64,000 nt of DNA, taken from NCBI RefSeq assembly GCF_910589235.1, contig NC_060957.1:2552598-2616597 (forward strand), in the 5' to 3' direction. This DNA comes from Vespa crabro. Its lineage: Eukaryota; Arthropoda; Insecta; Hymenoptera; Vespidae. This document shows, in pieces, positions 26,141-40,798 of this stretch (positions within the stretch are counted from its first letter, which is position 1; every line of letters begins with the position of its first letter). Position numbers and translations under genes: made by a program. The notes under the pieces are model-generated. The model worked only from the letters and a program-made list of their open reading frames with translations. It was not told the DNA's origin and did not search any database.

Positions 26141-26784
26141 GATTACTCTTGTTATAATTATTATTATAATAATTATTATGATTATTCTTGTTATTCTAAT
26201 TCTTGTTATTACTATTATTATTGTTTTTCCTGTTATGATTATTCTTGTTATTATTATTCTTGAAAATATTAATCTTGTTATTATTATTATTAATATTATA
26301 ATTATTATTCTTGTTACTATTATTTTTAGTATATCAATTTTTGTCATTATTATTCTTCTTATTATTATTATTAATATTGATATTATTATTATTGTTATTG
26401 TAAATGTTATTGTTATTATTATTGTTATTGTTATTTTTATTGTTATTGTTATTGTTATTGTTATTGTTATTGTTATTATTATTGTTATTGTTATAGTTAT
26501 TGTTATTTTTATTGTTATTGTAACTGTTATTGTTATTGTTATCATTATTATTGTTATTGTTATTGTTATTGTTATTGTTATTAATATTATTGTTATTATT
26601 ATAATTAATATTATTATTTTTATTATTATTCTTGTTATTCTTATTCTTGTTATTACCATTATTATTGTAACTATTGTTATGACTATTCTTGTTATAATTT
26701 ATAATATTATTATTCATGTTATTATTATTATTATTATTGTTATTTTTATTATTATTACTCTTTCATTATTATTCTTATTATTAA

Positions 26785-26822
<38 letters not shown>

Positions 26823-27302
26823 TTTATAATATTATTCTTGTTTTTAATATTATTATTATTATATATATTATTCTTGTTACTTTTATTAATATTATATCTA
26901 TTTTTGTTATTATTACTCTTTTTATTAATATTATTATTATTGTTACTATTATTATTGTTATCGTTATTATTATTGTTATTGTTATTGTTATTGATATTGT
27001 TATGGTTATTGTTATTGTTATTGTTATTGTTATTGTTATTGTTATTTTTATTGTTATTGTTATTGTTATTGTTATTGTTATTGTTATTGTTATTGTTATT
27101 GTTATTGTTATTGTTATTGTTATTGTTATTGTTATTGTTATTGTTATTGTTATTGTTATTGTTATTGATATTGTTATTGTTATTGTTATTGTTATTGTTA
27201 TTGTTATTGTTATTATTATTGTTATTGTTATTGTTATTTTTATTGTTATTGTTACTGTTACTGTTATTTTTATCATTATTATTATTATTGTTATTATTAT
27301 TC

Positions 27303-27337
<35 letters not shown>

Positions 27338-27339
27338 GT

Positions 27340-27366
27340 TAATACTCTTTTTATTTTATTCTTGCT
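27340..27366 (+). repeat. H box with one-base deletion (second register break)
   Basis: Here the box reads CTTTTTATTTTATTCTTGC; undeleted copies read CTTTTTATTATTATTCTTGC. One A is missing and the triplet phase shifts. Ten copies carry it: near 27,350, 29,790, 37,433, 40,490, 42,712, 45,780, 47,034, 49,064, 53,222 and 58,530. None lies before 27 kb, so it marks a younger subfamily. Confidence 0.85.
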
Positions 27367-27535
27367 ATTGTTATTGTAATTATACTAGTTATCATGAACC
27401 TTGTTATTATATTTATTAATATTATTATTATTGTTATTATTATACGTGTAATTATTATTCTTGTTATTATCATTCTTGTTATTATTCTCATAATAATTAT
27501 TATTATTATCATACTTCCTATTATTATTCTTGTTC

Positions 27536-27568
<33 letters not shown>

Positions 27569-28111
27569 TTGTTATTATTATTCCCGTCACTACTATTAAT
27601 ATTGCTATTATTATTAATCTTGTTATTATTATTATTATTATTATTATTCTTGTTACTATTATTATTAGTATATCTATTTTTGTCATTATTATTCTTGTTA
27701 TTATTATTATTAATATTGATATTATTATAATTGTTATTGTTATTGTTATTGTTATTATTATTGTTATAGTTATTGTTATTTTTATTGTTATTGTAACTGT
27801 TATTGTTATTGTTATCATTATTATTGTTATTGTTATTGTTATTGTTATTGTTATTGTTATTAATATTATTGTTATTATTATAATTAATATTATTATTTTT
27901 ATTATTATTCTTGTTATTCTTATTCTTGTTATTACCATTATTATTGTAACTATTGTTATGACTATTCTTCTTATAATTTATAATATTATTATTCATGTTA
28001 TTATTATTATTATTATTGTTATTTTTATTATTATTACTCTTTCATTATTATTCTTATTATTAATATTATTATTATTATTATAATTGTTCTTATTATTATT
28101 ATTATTATTAA

Positions 28112-28155
<44 letters not shown>

Positions 28156-28785
28156 TTTATAATATTATTCTTGTTTTTAATATTATTATTATTATATTTA
28201 TTATTCTTGTTACTTTTACTAATATTATATCTATTTTTGTTATTATTATTCTTTTTATTAATATTATTATTATTGTTACTATTATTATTGTTATCGTTAT
28301 TATTATTGTTATTATTATTGTTATTGTTATTGTTTTTGTTACTGTTATTGTTATTGTTATTGTTATTGTTTTTGTTATTGTTATTGTTATTGTTATTGTT
28401 ATTGTTATTGTTATTGTAATTGTTATTGTTACTGTTATTGTTATTGTTATTATTATTGTTATTGTTATTGTTATTGTTATTTTTATTGTTATTGTTACTG
28501 TTACTGTTATTGTTATCATTATTATTATTATTGTTATTATTATTCTTGTTATTATTATTATTATTATTATTATTGTTAATACTCTTTTTATTATTATTCT
28601 TGCTATTGTTATTGTAATTATACTTGTTATCATGAAACTTGTTATTATATTTATTAATATTATTATTATTGTTATTATTATACGTGTAATTATAATTCTT
28701 GTTCTTATTATTATTATTATTATTATTGTTATTCTTGTTATTATTATTCCCGTCACTACTATTAATATTGCTATTATTATTAATC

Positions 28786-28817
<32 letters not shown>

Positions 28818-28886
28818 CTTGTTACTATTATTATTAGTATATCTATTTTTGTCATTATTATTCTTGTTATTATTATTATTAATATT

Positions 28887-28910
28887 GATAATATTATAAT
28901 ATTTTTATTG
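28887..28910 (+). repeat. GATAATATTATAATATT junction with register break
   Basis: Most modules read GATATTATTATAATTG at this place. Here GATAATATTATAATATT is followed by TTTATTGTTAATG, which shifts the triplet phase. The same junction occurs at 38,965 and 55,242 and nowhere else I found. It links the 28.9, 39.0 and 55.2 kb modules to one ancestor. Confidence 0.8.
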
Positions 28911-29222
28911 TTAATGTTATTGTTATTATTATTGTTATTTTTATTGTTATTGTAACTGTTATTGTTATTGTTATCATTATTATTGTTATTGTTATTGTTA
29001 TTGTTATTGTTATTGTTATTAATATTATTGTTATTATTATAATTAATATTATTATTTTTATTATTATTCTTGTTATACTTATTCTTGTTATTACCATTAT
29101 TATTGTAACTATTGTTATGACTATTCTTCTTATAATTTATAATATTATTATTCATGTTATTATTATTATTATTATTGTTATTTTTATTATTATTACTCTT
29201 TCATTATTATTCTTATTATTAA

Positions 29223-29266
<44 letters not shown>

Positions 29267-29746
29267 TTTATAATATTATTCTTGTTTTTAATATTATTAT
29301 TATTATATATATTATTCTTGTTACTTTTATTAATATTATATCTATTTTTGTTATTATTACTCTTTTTATTAATATTATTATTATTGTTACTATTATTATT
29401 GTTATCGTTATTATTATTGTTATTGTTATTGTTATTGATATTGTTATGGTTATTGTTATTGTTATTGTTATTGTTATTGTTATTGTTATTGTTATTTTTA
29501 TTGTTATTGTTATTGTTATTGTTATTGTTATTGTTATTGTTATTGTTATTGTTATTGTTATTGTTATTGTTATTGTTATTGTTATTGTTATTGTTATTGT
29601 TATTGTTATTGATATTGTTATTGTTATTGTTATTGTTATTATTATTGTTATTGTTATTGTTATTGTTATTGTTATTGTTATTTTTATTGTTATTGTTACT
29701 GTTACTGTTATTTTTATCATTATTATTATTATTGTTATTATTATTC

Positions 29747-29778
<32 letters not shown>

Positions 29779-29976
29779 GTTAATACTCTTTTTATTTTAT
29801 TCTTGCTATTGTTACTGTAATTATACTAGTTATCATGAACCTTGTTATTATATTTATTAATATTATTATTATTGTTATTATTATACGTGTAATTATTATT
29901 CTTGTTATTATCATTCTTGTTATTATTCTCATAATAATTATTATTATTATCATACTTCCTATTATTATTATTGTTC

Positions 29977-30009
<33 letters not shown>

Positions 30010-30423
30010 TTGTTACTATTATTATTAGTATATCTATTTTTGTCATTATTATTCTTGTTATTATTATTATTAATATTGATATTATTATAATTGTTATTGT
30101 TAATGTTATTGTTATTATTATTGTTATAGTTATTGTTATTTTTATTGTTATTGTAACTGTTATTGTTATTGTTATCATTATTATTGTTATTGTTATTGTT
30201 ATTGTTATTGTTATTGTTATTAATATTATTGTTATTATTATAATTAATATTATTATTTTTATTAATATTCTTGTTATACTTATTCTTGTTATTACCATTA
30301 TTATTGTAACTATTGTTATGACTATTCTTCTTATAATTTATAATATTATTATTCATGTTATTATTATTATTATTATTGTTATTTTTATTATTATTACTCT
30401 TTCATTATTATTCTTATTATTAA

Positions 30424-30461
<38 letters not shown>

Positions 30462-30619
30462 TTTATAATATTATTCTTGTTTTTAATATTATTATTATTA
30501 TATTTATTATTCTTGTTACTTTTACTAATATTATATCTATTTTTGTTATTATTATTCTTTTTATTAATATTATTATTATTGTTACTATTATTATTGTTAT
30601 CGTTATTATTATTGTTATT

Positions 30620-31206
30620 ATTATTGTTATTGTTATTGTTATTGTTAATGTTATTGTTATTGTTATTGTTATTGTTATTGTTATTGTTATTGTTATTGTT
30701 ATTGTTATTTTTATGATTATTGTTATTATTATTGTTCTTGTTATTGATATTGTTATTGTTATTGTTATTGTTATTGTTATTGTTATCGTTATTGTTATTG
30801 TTATTGTTATTGTTATTGTTATTGTTATTGTTATTGTTATTGTTATTGATATTGTTATTGTTATTGTTATTGTTATTGTTATTGTTATTGTTATTGTTAT
30901 TGTTATTGTTATTGTTATTGTTATTGTAATTGTTATTGTTATTGTTATTGTTATTGTTATTGTTATTGTTATTGTTATTGTTATTGTTATTGTTATTGTT
31001 ATTGTAATTGTTATTGTTATTGTTATTGTTATTGTTATTGTTATTGTTATTGTTAATGTTATTGTTATTGTTATTGTTATTGTTATTGTTATTGTTATTG
31101 TTATTGTTATTGTTATTGTTATTGTTATTGTTATTGTTATTGTTATTGTTATTGTTATTGTTATTGTTATTGTTATTGTTATTGTTATTGTTATTGTTAT
31201 TGTTAT
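30620..31206. repeat. Long GTTATT-rich stretch, about 590 bp
   Basis: It is almost wholly GTTATT hexamers, interrupted by GTTAATG (30,645 and 31,051), TTTTTATGATT, GTTCTTG, GATATTG (30,848), GTTATCG and GTAATTG (30,924 and 31,004). The last 149 bp, 31,058-31,206, are pure hexamer. The interruptions GTAATTG and GTTAATG each occur twice, suggesting local duplication within the tract. Confidence 0.85.
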
Positions 31207-31229
31207 TATTATTGTTATTGTTATTTTTA

Positions 31230-31328
31230 TTGTTATTGTTATTTTTATTATTATTTTTACTGTTATTGTTATTATCATTATTATTATTATTAGTCTTATT
31301 ATTCCTGTTGATACTATTCCATTTAGTA

Positions 31329-31371
<43 letters not shown>

Positions 31372-32474
31372 TCTTGTTATAATTATTATCATAATAATTA
31401 TTATGATTATTCTTGTTATTCTAATTCTTGTTATTACTAGTAGTATTGTTTTTCTTGTTATGATTATTCTTGTTATTATTATTCTTGAAAATATTATTCT
31501 TGTTATTATTATTATTAATATTATAATTATTATTCTTGTTACTATTATTTTTAGTATATCTATTTTTGTCATTATTATTCTTCTTATTATTATTATTAAT
31601 ATTGATATTATTATTATTGTTATTGTAAATGTTATTGTTATTATTATTGTTATTGTTATTTTTATTGTTATTGTTATTGTTATTGTTATTGTTATTGTTA
31701 TTGTTATTGTTATAGTTATTGTTATTATTATTGTTATTGTTATAGTAATTGTTATTGTTATTGTTATTGTTATTGTTATTCTTATTGTTATTATTATTGT
31801 TATTGTTATAGTTATTGTTATTTTTATTGTTATTGTAACTGTTATTGTTATTGTTATCATTATTATTGTTATTGTTATTGTTATTGTTATTGTTATTAAT
31901 ATTATTGTTATTATTATAATTATTATTATTATTTTTATTATTATTCTTGTTATTCTTATTCTTGTTATTACCATTATTATTGTAACTATTGTTATGACTA
32001 TTCTTGTTATAATTTATAATATTATTATTCATGTTATTATTATTATTATAATTGTTATTTTTATTATTATTATTATTATTATTCTTTATAATATTAGTCT
32101 TGTTTTTAATATTATTATTATTATATTTATTATTCTTGTTACTTTTATTAATATTATATCTATTTTTGTTATTATTGTTCTTTTTATTAATATTATTATT
32201 ATTGTTACTATTATTATTGTTATCGTTGTTATTATTGTTATTTTTATTGTTATTGTTATTGTTATTGTTATTGTTATTGTTATTGTTATTGTTATTGTTA
32301 TTGTTATTGTTATTGTTATTGTTATTGTTATTGTAATTGATATTGTTATTGTTATTGTTATTGTTATTATTATTGTTATTGTTATTGTTATTGGTATTGT
32401 TATTGTTATTTTCATTGTTATTGTTACTGTTACTGTTATTTTTATCATTATTATTATTATTGTTATTATTATTC

Positions 32475-32490
<16 letters not shown>
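31230..32490. repeat. Mosaic module, founder-type copy (31.2-32.5 kb)
   Basis: Shared markers are ACTAGTAGTATTG at 31,435, GTTATAGTAATTG, a missing C box before A (32,084), TTGGTATTG at 32,393 and TTATTTTCATTG at 32,409. Matches: 39,329-40,470 (offset 7,959-7,965), about 41,390-42,680 (10,187), about 44,460-45,760 (C box present, L box deleted) and 46,040-46,990 (right part). Four copies carry ACTAGTAGTATTG and five carry TTGGTATTG. Confidence 0.8.
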
Positions 32491-32496
<6 letters not shown>

Positions 32497-32512
<16 letters not shown>

Positions 32513-32690
32513 ATTATTATTTTTATTATTATTCTTGTTATTCTTATTCTTGTGATTCTTATTCTTGTTATTACTATTATTATTGTAAATATTGTTATGA
32601 CTATTCTTGTTCTTATTATAATTATTATTATTATTATTCTTGTTATTATTATTCCCGTTAAAACTATTAATATTGTTATTATTATTAATC

Positions 32691-32722
<32 letters not shown>

Positions 32723-33088
32723 CTTGTTACTATTATTATTAGTATATCTATTATTGTCATTATTATTCTTGTTATTATTATTATTGATATTATTATTATT
32801 GTTATTGTTATTATTATTGTTCTTGTTATTGATATTGTTATGGTTATTGTTATTGTTATAGTTATTGTTATTGTTATTGTTATTGTTATTATTGTTATAA
32901 TTATTATTAATATTATTATTTTTATTATTATTCTTGTTATTCTTATTCTTGTGATTCTTATTCTTGTTATTACTATTATTATTGTAAATATTGTTATGAC
33001 TATTCTTGTTATAATTAATAATATTATTATTCATGTTATTATTATTATTATTATTGTTATTTTTATTATTATTACTCTTTCATTATTC

Positions 33089-33139
<51 letters not shown>

Positions 33140-33640
33140 TTTATAATATTATTCTTGTTTTTAATATTATTATTATTATATTTATTATTCTTGTTACTTT
33201 TATTAATATTATATCTATTTTTGTTATTATTATTCTTTTTATTAATATTATTATTATTGTTACTATTATTATTGTTATCGTTATTATTATTGTTATTATT
33301 ATTGTTATTGTTATTGTTTTTGTTACTGTTATTGTTATTGTTATTGTTATTGTTTTTGTTATTGTTATTGTTATTGTTATTGTTATTGTTATTGTTATTA
33401 TTATTATTATTATTGTTAATACTCTTTTAATAATTATTCTTGCTATTGTTATTGTAATTATACTAGTTATTATGAACCTTGTTATTATATTAATTATTAT
33501 TATTATTATTATTATTATTATACGTGTAATTATTATTCTTGTTATTATCATTCTTGTTATTATTCTCATAATAATTATTATTATTATCATACTTCCTATT
33601 ATTATTCTTGTTCTTATTATTATTATTATTATTATTATTC

Positions 33641-33696
<56 letters not shown>

Positions 33697-34693
33697 GTTA
33701 ATATTGTTTTTATTATTATTCTTGATATTATTATTCATGTCACTACTATTATTATTGTTATTATTACTAATCTTGTTAATATTATTATTATTATTATTAT
33801 TATACTTGAAAATATTATTCTTGTTATTATTATTATTAATATTATATTTATTATTCTTGTTACTTTTATTAATATTATATCTATTTTTGTTATTATTATT
33901 CTTTTTATTAATATTATTATTATTGTTACTATTATTATTGTTATCGTTATTATTATTGTTATTATTATACGTGTAATTATAATTCTTGTTATTTTCATTC
34001 TTGTTATTATTCTCATAATAATTATTATTATTATCATACTTCCTATTATTATTCTTGTTCTTATTATTATTATTATTATTATTGTTATTCTTGTTATTAT
34101 TATTCACGTCACTACTATTAATATTGCTATTATTATTAATCTTGTTATTATTATTATTATTATTATTATTCTTGTTACTATTATTATTAGTATATCTATT
34201 TTTGTCATTATTATTCTTGTTATTATTATTATTAATATTGACATTATTATAATTGTTATTGTTAATGTTATTGTTATTATTATTGTTATTGTTATTGTTA
34301 TTGTTATTGTTATTGTTATTGTTATTGTTATTGTAATTGTTATTGTTATTGTTATTGTTATTGTTATTGTTATTGTTATTGATTTTGTTATGGTTATTGT
34401 TATTGTTATTGTTATTGATATTGTGATTGTTATTGTTATTGTTATTGTTATTGTTTTTGTTATTGTTATTTTTATTGTTATTTTTACTGTTATTGTTATC
34501 GATAGTGTTATTATTATTATTGTTATTATTATTGTTAATATTATTATTATTATTCTTATTCATGTTATTACTATTATTATTGTAGTTATTGTTATGAGTA
34601 TTCTTGTTTTTTTAATTAATATTATTATTAATATTATTATTCATGTTATTAATATTAATATTATTATTATTATTATTATTGTAATTATTATTC

Positions 34694-34743
<50 letters not shown>

Positions 34744-35060
34744 GTTATTATTATTCTTGTTATTATTATTATTATTATACTTGTTATTATTATAATTATT
34801 CTACATGATATTACTTATCTTGTTATTATTATTCTTGTTATTATTATCATTATTATTATTATTATTCTTATTATTCCTGTTAATACTATTCTATTTATAA
34901 TTCTTATTATTATTATTATTATTATTACACTTGTTATTATTATTATTATAATAATTATTATTATTATTCTTGTTAATCTTATTCTTGTTATTGCTATTAT
35001 TATTGTTTTTCTTGTTATGATTATTCTTGTTATTATTATTCTTGTTATTATTATTATTAA

Positions 35061-35097
<37 letters not shown>

Positions 35098-35653
35098 GTT
35101 AATATTGTTTTTATAATTATTCTTGATATTATTTTTCATGTCACTACTATTATTATTGTTATTATTACTAATCTTGTTAATATTATTATTATTATTATTA
35201 TTATACTTGAAAATATTATTCTTGTTATTATTATTATTAATATTATAATTATTATTCTTGTTACTGTTATTATTAATATATATATTTTTGTCATTATTAT
35301 TCTTGTTATTATTATTATTATTATTGATATTATTATTATTGTTATTGTTAATGTTATTGTTATTGTTATTGTTATTGTTATTGTTATTGTTATTGTTATT
35401 GTTATTGTTATTGTTATTGTTATTGTTATTGTTATTGTTATTGTTATTGTTATTATTGTCATTATTATTATTAATATTATTATTTTTATTATTATTCTTG
35501 TTATTCTTATTCTTGTGATTCTTATTCTTGTTATTACTATTATTATTGTAAATATTGTTATGACTATTCTTGTTCTTATTATTATTATTATTATTATTAT
35601 TCTTGTTATTATTATTCCCGTTAAAACTATTAATATTGTTATTATTATTAATC

Positions 35654-35685
<32 letters not shown>

Positions 35686-36187
35686 CTTGTTACTATTATT
35701 ATTAGTATATCTATTATTGTCATTATTATTCTTGTTATTATTATTATTATTATTGATATTATTATTATTGTTATTGTTATTGTTATTGTTATTGTTATTG
35801 TTATTGTTATTGTTATTGTTATTGTTAGTGTTATTGTTATTGTTATTGTTATTTTTATGATTATTGTTACTATTATTGTTCTTGTTATTGATATTGTTAT
35901 TGTTATTGTTATTGTTATTGTTATTATTATCGTTATTGTTATTGTTATTGTTATTGTTATTGTTATTGTTATTGTTATTGTTATTGTTATTGTTATTGTT
36001 ATTGTTATTGTTATTGTTATTGTTATTCTTATTGTTATTGTTATTGTTATTTTTATTGTTATTGTTATTTTTATTATTATTGTTACTGTTATTGTTATCG
36101 TTAGTATTATAATTATTATTGTTATTATTATTATCATTATTATTATTATTAGTCTTATTATTCCTGTTGATACTATTCCATTTAGTA

Positions 36188-36224
<37 letters not shown>

Positions 36225-36868
36225 GATTACTCTTGTTATAATTATTATTATAATAATTATTATGATTATTCTTGTTATTCTAATTCTTGTTATTACTATT
36301 ATTATTGTTTTTCCTGTTATGATTATTCTTGTTATTATTATTCTTGAAAATATTAATCTTGTTATTATTATTATTAATATTATAATTATTATTCTTGTTA
36401 CTATTATTTTTAGTATATCAATTTTTGTCATTATTATTCTTCTTATTATTATTATTAATATTGATATTATTATTATTGTTATTGTAAATGTTATTGTTAT
36501 TATTATTGTTATTGTTATTTTTATTGTTATTGTTATTGTTATTGTTATTGTTATTGTTATTATTATTGTTATTGTTATAGTTATTGTTATTTTTATTGTT
36601 ATTGTAACTGTTATTGTTATTGTTATCATTATTATTGTTATTGTTATTGTTATTGTTATTGTTATTAATATTATTGTTATTATTATAATTAATATTATTA
36701 TTTTTATTATTATTCTTGTTATTCTTATTCTTGTTATTACCATTATTATTGTAACTATTGTTATGACTATTCTTGTTATAATTTATAATATTATTATTCA
36801 TGTTATTATTATTATTATTATTGTTATTTTTATTATTATTACTCTTTCATTATTATTCTTATTATTAA

Positions 36869-36906
<38 letters not shown>

Positions 36907-37386
36907 TTTATAATATTATTCTTGTTTTTAATATTATTATTATTATATATATTATTCTTGTTACTTTTATTAATATTATATCTATTTTTGTTATTATTAC
37001 TCTTTTTATTAATATTATTATTATTGTTACTATTATTATTGTTATCGTTATTATTATTGTTATTGTTATTGTTATTGATATTGTTATGGTTATTGTTATT
37101 GTTATTGTTATTGTTATTGTTATTGTTATTGTTATTTTTATTGTTATTGTTATTGTTATTGTTATTGTTATTGTTATTGTTATTGTTATTGTTATTGTTA
37201 TTGTTATTGTTATTGTTATTGTTATTGTTATTGTTATTGTTATTGTTATTGATATTGTTATTGTTATTGTTATTGTTATTGTTATTGTTATTGTTATTAT
37301 TATTGTTATTGTTATTGTTATTTTTATTGTTATTGTTACTGTTACTGTTATTTTTATCATTATTATTATTATTGTTATTATTATTC

Positions 37387-37421
<35 letters not shown>

Positions 37422-37619
37422 GTTAATACTCTTTTTATTTTATTCTTGCTATTGTTATTGTAATTATACTAGTTATCATGAACCTTGTTATTATATTTAT
37501 TAATATTATTATTATTGTTATTATTATACGTGTAATTATTATTCTTGTTATTATCATTCTTGTTATTATTCTCATAATAATTATTATTATTATCATACTT
37601 CCTATTATTATTCTTGTTC

Positions 37620-37652
<33 letters not shown>

Positions 37653-38147
37653 TTGTTATTATTATTCCCGTCACTACTATTAATATTGCTATTATTATTA
37701 ATCTTGTTATTATTATTATTATTATTATTATTCTTGTTACTATTATTATTAGTATATCTATTTTTGTCATTATTATTCTTGTTATTATTATTATTAATAT
37801 TGATATTATTATAATTGTTATTGTTAATGTTATTGTTATTATTATTGTTATAGTTATTGTTATTTTTATTGTTATTGTAACTGTTATTGTTATTGTTATC
37901 ATTATTATTGTTATTGTTATTGTTATTGTTATTGTTATTGTTATTAATATTATTGTTATTATTATAATTAATATTATTATTTTTATTATTATTCTTGTTA
38001 TTCTTATTCTTGTTATTACCATTATTATTGTAACTATTGTTATGACTATTCTTGTTATAATTTATAATATTATTATTCATGTTATTATTATTATTATTAT
38101 TGTTATTTTTATTATTATTACTCTTTCATTATTATTCTTATTATTAA

Positions 38148-38233
<86 letters not shown>

Positions 38234-38863
38234 TTGATAATATTATTCTTGTTTTTAATATTATTATTATTATATTTATTATTCTTGTTACTTTTATTAA
38301 TATTATATCTATTTTTGTTATTATTATTCTTTTTATTAATATTATTATTATTGTTACTATTATTATTGTTATCGTTATTATTATTGTTATTATTATTGTT
38401 ATTGTTATTGTTTTTGTTACTGTTATTGTTATTGTTATTGTTATTGTTTTTGTTATTGTTATTGTTATTGTTATTGTTATTGTTATTGTTATTGTAATTG
38501 TTATTGTTACTGTTATTGTTATTGTTATTATTATTGTTATTGTTATTGTTATTGTTATTTTTATTGTTATTGTTACTGTTACTGTTATTGTTATCATTAT
38601 TATTATTATTGTTATTATTATTCTTGTTATTATTATTATTATTATTATTATTGTTAATACTCTTTTTATTATTATTCTTGCTATTGTTATTGTAATTATA
38701 CTTGTTATCATGAAACTTGTTATTATATTTATTAATATTATTATTATTGTTATTATTATACGTGTAATTATAATTCTTGTTCTTATTATTATTATTATTA
38801 TTATTGTTATTCTTGTTATTATTATTCCCGTCACTACTATTAATATTGCTATTATTATTAATC

Positions 38864-38895
<32 letters not shown>

Positions 38896-39328
38896 CTTGT
38901 TACTATTATTATTAGTATATCTATTTTTGTCATTATTATTCTTGTTATTATTATTATTAATATTGATAATATTATAATATTTTTATTGTTAATGTTATTG
39001 TTATTATTATTGTTATTTTTATTGTTATTGTAACTGTTATTGTTATTGTTATCATTATTATTGTTATTGTTATTGTTATTGTTATTGTTATTGTTATTAA
39101 TATTATTGTTATTATTATAATTAATATTATTATTTTTATTATTATTCTTGTTATACTTATTCTTGTTATTACCATTATTATTGTAACTATTGTTATGACT
39201 ATTCTTCTTATAATTTATAATATTATTATTCATGTTATTATTATTATTATTATTGTTATTTTTATTATTATTACTCTTTCATTATTATTCTTATTATTAA
39301 TATTATTATTATTATTATTATTATTATT
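32497..39328. repeat. 6.9-kb block, second copy
   Basis: It matches 22,326-29,250 including the chimeric G-E and L-A junctions, CACGTCACTACT (34,103), the deleted H box (37,433) and the GATAATATTATAATATT junction (38,965). It ends inside a TTA run at about 39,328. There it switches to ACTCTTGTTATAATTATTAT, which matches 31,370 onward. Confidence 0.85.
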
Positions 39329-40439
39329 ACTCTTGTTATAATTATTATCATAATAATTATTATGATTATTCTTGTTATTCTAATTCTTGTTATTACTAGT
39401 AGTATTGTTTTTCTTGTTATGATTATTCTTGTTATTATTATTCTTGAAAATATTATTCTTGTTATTATTATTATTAATATTATAATTATTATTCTTGTTA
39501 CTATTATTTTTAGTATATCTATTTTTGTCATTATTATTCTTCTTATTATTATTATTAATATTGATATTATTATTATTGTTATTGTAAATGTTATTGTTAT
39601 TATTATTGTTATTGTTATTTTTATTGTTATTGTTATTGTTATTGTTATTGTTATTGTTATTGTTATTGTTATAGTTATTGTTATTATTATTGTTATTGTT
39701 ATAGTAATTGTTATTGTTATTGTTATTGTTATTGTTATTCTTATTGTTATTATTATTGTTATTGTTATAGTTATTGTTATTTTTATTGTTATTGTAACTG
39801 TTATTGTTATTGTTATCATTATTATTGTTATTGTTATTGTTATTGTTATTGTTATTAATATTATTGTTATTATTATAATTAATATTATTATTTTTATTAT
39901 TATTCTTGTTATTCTTATTCTTGTTATTACCATTATTATTGTAACTATTGTTATGACTATTCTTGTTATAATTTATAATATTATTATTCATGTTATTATT
40001 ATTATTATAATTGTTATTTTTATTATTATTATTATTATTATTCTTTATAATATTATTCTTGTTTTTAATATTATTATTATTATATTTATTATTCTTGTTA
40101 CTTTTATTAATATTATATCTATTTTTGTTATTATTGTTCTTTTTATTAATATTATTATTATTGTTACTATTATTATTGTTATCGTTGTTATTATTGTTAT
40201 TTTTATTGTTATTGTTATTGTTATTGTTATTGTTATTGTTATTGTTATTGTTATTGTTATTGTTATTGTTATTGTTATTGTTATTGTTATTGTTATTGTA
40301 ATTGATATTGTTATTGTTATTGTTATTGTTATTATTATTGTTATTGTTATTGTTATTGGTATTGTTATTGTTATTTTCATTGTTATTGTTACTGTTACTG
40401 TTATTTTTATCATTATTATTATTATTGTTATTATTATTC

Positions 40440-40470
<31 letters not shown>
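39329..40470. repeat. Copy of the 31.4-32.5 kb mosaic module
   Basis: The offset is 7,959 bp at the start and A box and 7,965 bp at TTGGTATTG (40,358). The C box is missing before A at 40,043, as in the founder copy. The module ends by joining a TTA run and a deleted H box at 40,490. Confidence 0.8.
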
Positions 40471-40474
<4 letters not shown>

Positions 40475-40672
40475 GTTAATACTCTTTTTATTTTATTCTT
40501 GCTATTGTTATTGTAATTATACTAGTTATCATGAACCTTGTTATTATATTTATTAATATTATTATTATTGTTATTATTATACGTGTAATTATTATTCTTG
40601 TTATTATCATTCCTATTATTATTCTCATAATAATTATTATTATTATCATACTTCCTATTATTATTCTTGTTC

Positions 40673-40705
<33 letters not shown>

Positions 40706-40760
40706 TTGTTATTATTATTCCCGTCACTACTATTAATATTGCTATTATTATTAATCTTGA

Positions 40761-40798
<38 letters not shown>

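Larger units (their letters stand above)
22326..29250. repeat. 6.9-kb block, first copy (pairs with 32,497-39,328)
   Basis: Offsets to the second copy are 10,171 bp at A (22,968 to 33,139), 10,084 at A (26,822 to 36,906) and 10,078 at A (28,155 to 38,233). Changes are whole triplets: 87 and 6 bp. It contains about 3.4 kb with the triplet register unbroken, roughly 23.3 to 26.76 kb. That gives the longest meaningless open frame of the window (23,301-27,419). Box order is mosaic, with two E-I stretches and the diverged D box at 24,804. Confidence 0.85.
29251..32496. repeat. Spacer between the two 6.9-kb block copies
   Basis: It contains A boxes at 29,266, 30,461 and 32,084, a C box at 30,397, a single D box at 31,304 and the longest GTTATT-rich stretch of the window (about 30,620-31,206). 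Its right part, from 31,370, has copies at 39,329, 41,557 and 44,594. No unique sequence was seen. Confidence 0.8.

Noticed and set aside
23301..27419. Very long open reading frames (up to 1,372 codons here, 1,343 at 33,472, 905 at 30,713, 701 at 51,187 and 56,494).
   Set aside because: The products are Ile/Val strings passing into Leu strings. Five of six frames are open by composition, frames overlap on both strands, and no start context, domain or normal codon use is seen.
31421..33034. Asn-rich minus-strand frame resembling dictyostelid or Plasmodium low-complexity protein.
   Set aside because: The frame is cut at each C box, no unique protein sequence adjoins it, and its ATG comes from a CAT in the G box that is conserved as DNA in every module.
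22326..39328. 6.9-kb duplicated blocks as a pair of transposons or LTR elements.
   Set aside because: The blocks contain only array modules, have no terminal motifs, and their ends lie inside TTA runs.
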